Shown here: one piece after another, positions 51,470-55,360 of the stretch
Layout: every line of letters begins with the position of its first letter
Position numbering within the stretch: position 1 is the first letter of the stretch
Assembly: GCA_016303065.1 (NCBI GenBank)
Contig: JAEDMJ010000007.1
Location: forward strand, 1-55,360
Length of the DNA: 55,360 bases
Direction of reading: 5' to 3'
Source of the DNA: Clostridiales bacterium
Lineage (GTDB): Bacteria; Bacillota; Clostridia; Oscillospirales; QAMX01
Notes under the pieces: model-generated
The model's input: only the letters and a program-made list of their open reading frames with translations
The model's database searches: none
Told to the model about the DNA's origin: nothing
Translations under genes and position numbers: made by a program

Positions 51470-52663
51470 GTGAAGCTGATTGAAAGAAAACAATACTTGG
51501 ATAAAATGGTAGGCGTTATCGGAACGCCCGATATTAAAGTGATTACGGGTGTAAGACGCTGCGGCAAATCTAAGCTGTTGGAAGCTTTCAAGTCCTATGT
51601 GCAGAAAAACATTCCGAACGCCAATATAATTCACATCAATTTTAATCTGTCTGAATATGACAATTTAAAAGACTACAAGGCTCTTAACGGATATATTGAA
51701 AGCAATTATGCAGAGGATAAGGAAAATTTTGTTTTAATCGACGAAATTCAAATGTGCAGCGGCTTTGAACTGGGTATAAACAGCCTGCATGCAACCGAGA
51801 TGTACGATATTTACATCACGGGCTCAAATGCTTTTTTGCTCAGCTCGGACTTGGCAACCTTGTTTACCGGCAGAACATTTGAAATCAGGATATATCCGTT
51901 TTCCTTTGCGGAGTATGTTCAATACTTCGGTCTGACCGACAAATATACAGCTTTCGATAGATTTTTGCTTGAAGGCGGTATGGCCGGCTCTTATTTGTAT
52001 AAAGAACAGGAAGATAAATTTGATTATATTGAAAATGTTTTTGATACATTGATTTTGCGAGACATAAGGCAAAAATATAGCATCAAAAATCCCGCCCTGA
52101 TGGACAGGATTTCTCAGTTTTTAATGGATAATGTATCAAACTTAACTTCCGCAAGAAGTATTACGGATACCCTTACATCAAACAAGGATAAAATCAATCA
52201 TAAAACTGTGGGCAATTACCTGAATTATCTTTGCAATGCCTTTGCTTTCTATAAAATACGCAGATATGATATTAGAGGTAAAAAGTATCTGACAACCAAC
52301 GATAAATATTATTTAAGCGATCATACCTTCCGTTATGCGAAGCTCGGCACAAAAAATCTGGATAACGGCAGGGTGATTGAAAACATCGTTGCGATGGAAC
52401 TGCTCAGACGCGGATACGAAGTTTACGCCGGAGTATTGTACAAAAAAGAGATTGACTTTGTGGCCATAAAAAGAAGCGAGAAGATTTACATTCAGGTTTC
52501 GGATAATATAACTCTGCCGGAAACATTTAAGCGGGAAGCCGAACCTCTGCTTAAAATACGAGACGCCTATCCCAAAATAGTGATAGCGCGAACGAGAAAC
52601 CCCGAATATCAATACGAAGGCATAAAAATTGTCGATGTGGCAGATTGGCTGCTTAATAAATAG
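51470..52663 (+). CDS. AAA-type ATPase with DUF4143 domain
   Basis: 397 residues from a GTG with GAGGTGA 7 bases upstream. The N-terminal ATPase has Walker A GVRRCGKS (about 27-34) and Walker B FVLIDEIQ (about 87); TGSNAFLLSS is the sensor strand and TGRTFEI the arginine region. The DUF4143 part follows (about 190-397), with a nuclease-like segment KEIDFVAIK near 325. The family is widespread in anaerobes, often in many copies; its role is unknown. Codon use is AT-rich (many Lys, Asn, Ile, Tyr codons), in contrast to neighbours, so recent acquisition is likely. It is a lone gene between two promoter-bearing flanks. Confidence 0.85.
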   Translation: MKLIERKQYLDKMVGVIGTPDIKVITGVRRCGKSKLLEAFKSYVQKNIPNANIIHINFNLSEYDNLKDYKALNGYIESNYAEDKENFVLIDEIQMCSGFELGINSLHATEMYDIYITGSNAFLLSSDLATLFTGRTFEIRIYPFSFAEYVQYFGLTDKYTAFDRFLLEGGMAGSYLYKEQEDKFDYIENVFDTLILRDIRQKYSIKNPALMDRISQFLMDNVSNLTSARSITDTLTSNKDKINHKTVGNYLNYLCNAFAFYKIRRYDIRGKKYLTTNDKYYLSDHTFRYAKLGTKNLDNGRVIENIVAMELLRRGYEVYAGVLYKKEIDFVAIKRSEKIYIQVSDNITLPETFKREAEPLLKIRDAYPKIVIARTRNPEYQYEGIKIVDVADWLLNK

Positions 52664-53104
52664 CTGTTTCCCAAAAATGAATAATTTTGTGTTTTGAGTA
52701 ACACCGCTTTGCGTATGGATCGTTTATTCAAGTTTGTGAACTTTGAAACGATAGATGCAAAATAGCGTTTCAGACAACCGGTTCATAAAAGGTCTGCTCG
52801 CGAAGATTTTGCATAAACCTTCATAACTAAAAATTAGGGCACCGCTTTCGGGGCGGTTTTCCGTCGGCTGTGCATTTTTCTTAGTTGAATATTATTTGTG
52901 AATTTAATGTTTATTGCCTTGTCGGCCCGCAGCATATGCTTTTTGCTTTTTTTGAATCAGAAACGGACTTTGTCCGTAAAAAGACAGCGCCCCCCGATGC
53001 GAAAGACAAAGAAACGCATCGGGGGGAAAAAATATGTCAAAAAGAGAGCGGGGCTGACGCCCGGAGGTTTTTCGCGGCAGAAAACGGGGCCGGAAAAGCC
53101 CGGG
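52664..53104. other. Gene-free stretch after the ATPase gene
   Basis: 441 bases. The left 200 are AT-rich and include TTTCCCAAAAATGA (52669-52682), similar to the inverted-repeat arm before the ATPase gene, and a 9-bp inverted repeat ATGCAAAAT/ATTTTGCAT (52755-52763 and 52806-52814). An ACCGC/GCGGT stem with Ts near 52840-52860 may end the ATPase transcript. The right part holds the terminator of the minus-strand lipoprotein gene. No gene is convincing. Confidence 0.6.
52978..53026 (-). terminator. Terminator of the lipoprotein gluzincin gene
   Basis: CCCCCCGATGCG (52990-53001) and CGCATCGGGGGG (53015-53026) form a perfect 12-bp stem. In the minus direction GCGCTGTC and then five Ts follow (plus 52978-52989). 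Confidence 0.75.
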
Positions 53105-55003
53105 TCAGTTCAGCGGAGCTTCCCAGGCAGCCTTTTGGGGCCAGAGGGAAGTGTCGAAGCAGCCGCGAATGCATTCGCTGTAATAGCGAAGCTTGGCCGC
53201 GATCTGCGGGCTCTGGGCAAAGACCGTGCTGTTGTCCATTGCGTTTTCAAAAAGCCTCGCGCGGTCCTCCGAAGCGTTGATCATTGAGTAATCGTCGATA
53301 AAGAAGGAATACCATTCCGGGAGGATATCGGTGCGCTGAACGCCGTAATCCTCGCTGTAATAAAAACCGTCGGGCTGGAGCGAGAGCCATTTCTCTTCGG
53401 AAAACGGCGAATCATCGAAAAGCGAGGCGTTCCATGCCAGGCGCATATCGATGGCGTGGGCCAGTTCGTGCCATACGGAGCACACGCTGATCGAGTAGAC
53501 GTCGAGCACAATGCGAACAGCGTTTCCGTTCCTGTCCGTAAATGCCGCGTAGCTTGTGTCTCCGCCGAAGCCGTTGGCTGCGGTGAGCCCGCCGACGAGC
53601 TGGAACTGCACGCGGTCAACGTGTTCGTGTGCAAGCTGGCTCAGAAAACCGTCGGGGAAGGCGGAGAGTGCGTTCTCCAGCAGGTCGAGTCCGCCGGATA
53701 CGCCCAAACTGTCCGACACCTGATAGCAGGAAAAATAGGGAAAATCGGTTTCACACTGGTCTGCGATCAGAATTTCAACGCCAAAGCGTTCGGAAAGCAT
53801 TTCTGCCCGGTCATAGAGCACGCTGTCGGCGCTTGTGCCGCCGGGAACGGCGAGGTAATCGGCGAGGGACTGAGTTTCCAGGTCTTCGCCGTCGGTATTG
53901 ACGGATATATCCCAGAACAGGAGGCTGACCGCGCCTTCGACGCTGGTGGTTGTCAGAAGATAGCCTCCGAGAGCTTCCTGCCAGACAATGCTCTGGACAT
54001 ATTGGCTGGGCAGAGCACAGGAAGAAATGAAGGTTCCCTCCGCGTCATAGAGAGCCAGAGTTCCGTCGTAACCGGTGAACAGAAGGTGAGCCGTTGGGGA
54101 AAGCAGGGAGAATGTGCCGGCGTCCGAAGTGAGCACGCAGGGCGAGTCGTCGGATCCGAGATACCATACGCCCAAGGCGTCGTAATCCCCGGCAAGCCAG
54201 GTTTTTCCGACGCGGTTCGCATTGGTGAGACTGCCGCCAAAGGGCGGCATTGTGAGCCCGCCGCTTTCAAGGTCAAGGATTGGACAGACGCAGCGAAGCG
54301 TTTGAAGGTCGACGCCGGTGAAACAGATATCTGTGCCGGTTTGGGCTCCGCTTGCGACGGTCTGTTTAAGCGCGGGGAAGGGGAGCTCCTGTCCGGAAGA
54401 TACCGAGCAGACGGTGATGCCGTCAAAATAGCTGCACTTGTAGAGCGTGTCAAGGTCCGCCCCGAGATACCATGTGCTCGGGTCGGGAGCAAGCGTGAAG
54501 CGCGCGGTCTCATTGAGCGCGTCGTCAAGCAGGAAGATCGTTCCGGAGGAATTGTCGCATATTGCAATGTTTCTTCCGAGAAGCAGGGGTTTGATCTCCT
54601 CGCTCAGAGAGTACTTCACCTGCCGCACAGCCGTGCCGTCCGATGCGCGCACGAGCGTCAGAGTCAGCTCGGTGCTGACGTCGCTGATATAGTTGAAGGA
54701 GGTGACAAGGAGCTGGCCCGCGAAATTATAAAGCGTGGGGAAACGAAGGCTTTCGATCTCCGCATTCGGCACGTGCCAGAGCGCGCCGGAGTCATCATAT
54801 GCCTCCCGGGTGTCCAGAAACACGTTTTCCGTGACCGGTTCGGACGAGCCTGGGTCAAGAGTGTCCGCTGTGGCAGTCGTATCGGCTGACGTGACGGCAG
54901 CGGAGCCTGAAGAGGTGTCGGCAGTGGTGCCGTCCGTTCCGGAAATTCCGCAGCCGCTGAAAAGCAGGCAGAGAGCAAAAAACAAAAGCAGTAATTTTTT
55001 CAT
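53105..55003 (-). CDS. Lipoprotein with beta-propeller-like region and HExxH gluzincin-type peptidase domain
   Basis: 632 residues. A lipoprotein signal peptide ends in LFSGCG (Cys18 lipidated), followed by a Ser/Thr/Ala linker (about 20-60). The middle (about 60-380) has repeated beta-strand segments with the look of a propeller or PQQ-like sensor domain. The C-terminal third has HELAH (His512, Glu513, His516), then about 60 residues later ASEDRARLFENAM, where an SED/E element resembles the third-ligand region of anthrax-lethal-factor-like gluzincins. The peptidase call rests on this motif pair. It is anchored outside the cell; substrate unknown. GAGGT precedes the ATG. Not in a clear operon. 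Confidence 0.72.
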   Translation of the reverse strand: MKKLLLLFFALCLLFSGCGISGTDGTTADTSSGSAAVTSADTTATADTLDPGSSEPVTENVFLDTREAYDDSGALWHVPNAEIESLRFPTLYNFAGQLLVTSFNYISDVSTELTLTLVRASDGTAVRQVKYSLSEEIKPLLLGRNIAICDNSSGTIFLLDDALNETARFTLAPDPSTWYLGADLDTLYKCSYFDGITVCSVSSGQELPFPALKQTVASGAQTGTDICFTGVDLQTLRCVCPILDLESGGLTMPPFGGSLTNANRVGKTWLAGDYDALGVWYLGSDDSPCVLTSDAGTFSLLSPTAHLLFTGYDGTLALYDAEGTFISSCALPSQYVQSIVWQEALGGYLLTTTSVEGAVSLLFWDISVNTDGEDLETQSLADYLAVPGGTSADSVLYDRAEMLSERFGVEILIADQCETDFPYFSCYQVSDSLGVSGGLDLLENALSAFPDGFLSQLAHEHVDRVQFQLVGGLTAANGFGGDTSYAAFTDRNGNAVRIVLDVYSISVCSVWHELAHAIDMRLAWNASLFDDSPFSEEKWLSLQPDGFYYSEDYGVQRTDILPEWYSFFIDDYSMINASEDRARLFENAMDNSTVFAQSPQIAAKLRYYSECIRGCFDTSLWPQKAAWEAPLN

Positions 55004-55308
55004 GCAGGGACCTCGCAGAATAAATCAGATTTTGAAGTGCCGCCGTCAGATTCCGTAAAGTTCCGGGGGTGGCCGCGAAAGCAGACGCCGGGGCAGCCGG
55101 AAGGCGGCGCGAAGCTTGTCTAAGCCGGGAAGAGCCTCCCGGAACGGGATAGCCGGAGACAAATCATATTAAAACAAAAGTGACGCCGCTGACGCTGCGC
55201 CACTTCACATTAACTCGGTACGGTATTTTACTCTGGAAAAAACCTTATTTGCGCTGTCAATGTGATTTGCGGCAGTACAAACAGACGGACAGAGAATTTT
55301 TTTGAATA
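55004..55308. other. Intergenic region between lipoprotein gene and tRNA-Gly
   Basis: 305 bases with no gene seen. It contains a CCGGGA/TCCCGG hairpin (55125-55142) in the lipoprotein's upstream region and the tRNA terminator (55168-55205). I found no convincing promoter for the lipoprotein. Confidence 0.5.
55168..55205 (-). terminator. Terminator of the tRNA transcript
   Basis: On the minus strand AAGTGGCGC and GCGTCACTT pair over 9 bp (one G-U) around a 10-base loop, followed by TTGTTTT. It is about 100 bases past the tRNA 3' end. Confidence 0.65.
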
Positions 55309-55360
55309 AGCGGATGACGAGGCTCGAACTCGCTACCTCCACCTTGGCAAGGTGGCGCTC
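55309..55360 (-). tRNA. tRNA-Gly (anticodon GCC), 5' part outside window
   Basis: Read on the minus strand: the anticodon arm CCACC-TTGCCAA-GGTGG gives GCC, the T arm GCGAG-TTCGAGC-CTCGT is complete, and the acceptor 3' strand CATCCGC ends with discriminator T, usual for bacterial tRNA-Gly. CCA is not encoded. About 24 bases at the 5' end lie beyond the window. Confidence 0.93.

Noticed and set aside
52885..53287. Two overlapping plus-strand ORFs of about 130 codons next to the lipoprotein gene
   Set aside because: They overlap the terminator and 3' end of the lipoprotein gene and have no coding signs.
1..55360. CRISPR arrays, prophage genes, transposases or rRNA operons
   Set aside because: No direct-repeat arrays, phage structural genes, transposase motifs or rRNA-like sequences were seen.

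Overview
The window looks like a chromosomal segment from a spore-forming member of the Clostridia (Bacillota), probably a gut-type anaerobe with moderately high GC. The evidence is the sporulation genes spoIIR and whiA, a clostridial-style murB-whiA-dnaE block, a pyrK/pyrD type 1B-like dihydroorotate dehydrogenase, a class B sortase, an ECF vitamin transporter S component, strong GGAGG ribosome binding sites, and secreted Ig-like proteins typical of gut Clostridia. No phage, IS element, CRISPR array or rRNA was seen. One partial tRNA-Gly(GCC) lies at the right edge.

Layout. 1-2.5 kb: the 3' end of a uroporphyrinogen-decarboxylase-family gene and a homodimeric-type ABC exporter. 2.7-9 kb (minus strand): a membrane-anchored Ig-like surface protein, an MBL-fold hydrolase, a zinc/cadmium efflux unit (SmtB/ArsR regulator, free-standing HMA metallochaperone, P1B ATPase), and an ECF S component. 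The ECF gene diverges from a C-terminally truncated MocR-type regulator. 10-15.6 kb: a secreted M14 carboxypeptidase with six Fn3-like repeats, an AlaX-type tRNA editing protein, a class B sortase and a HAD phosphatase. 15.7-19.4 kb: a heterodimeric ABC exporter. 19.5-28.8 kb: YggS, an RNHCP protein, a class A PBP, MurB, WhiA and DnaE. 28.8-36.8 kb: DnaB, TilS, Hpt, FtsH, an RluA-type pseudouridine synthase and a DUF2079 membrane protein. 36.9-38.8 kb: a zinc-ribbon membrane protein and a PHP-domain phosphoesterase. 38.9-44.7 kb: a pyrimidine operon, pyrC-K-D-F-E-B-I, with its own promoter and a hairpin just upstream of pyrC. 44.8-48.6 kb: a cytoplasmic glycosidase-like protein translationally coupled to a MATE transporter. 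48.7-51.1 kb: SpoIIR, a metallophosphoesterase and a C_GCAxxG_C_C protein. 51.1-52.9 kb: an AT-rich island carrying one AAA/DUF4143 ATPase. 53-55 kb: a lipoprotein with a gluzincin-like HExxH motif. 55.3 kb: tRNA-Gly.

How the genes work together. Three blocks are clear functional units: de novo UMP synthesis (every enzyme after carbamoyl phosphate), zinc efflux with its own regulator and operator, and the replication/cell-wall housekeeping block. The usual rapZ and yvcK genes are missing between murB and whiA.

No gene set here is a clear new defence or metabolic system. The points most worth a second look are the AT-rich ATPase island with an inverted repeat over its promoter, the truncated MocR regulator facing an ECF gene, the glycosidase-like/MATE pair, the lipoprotein gluzincin, the repeat-bearing M14 peptidase, and the pyr leader. 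All promoter and terminator calls are by eye.
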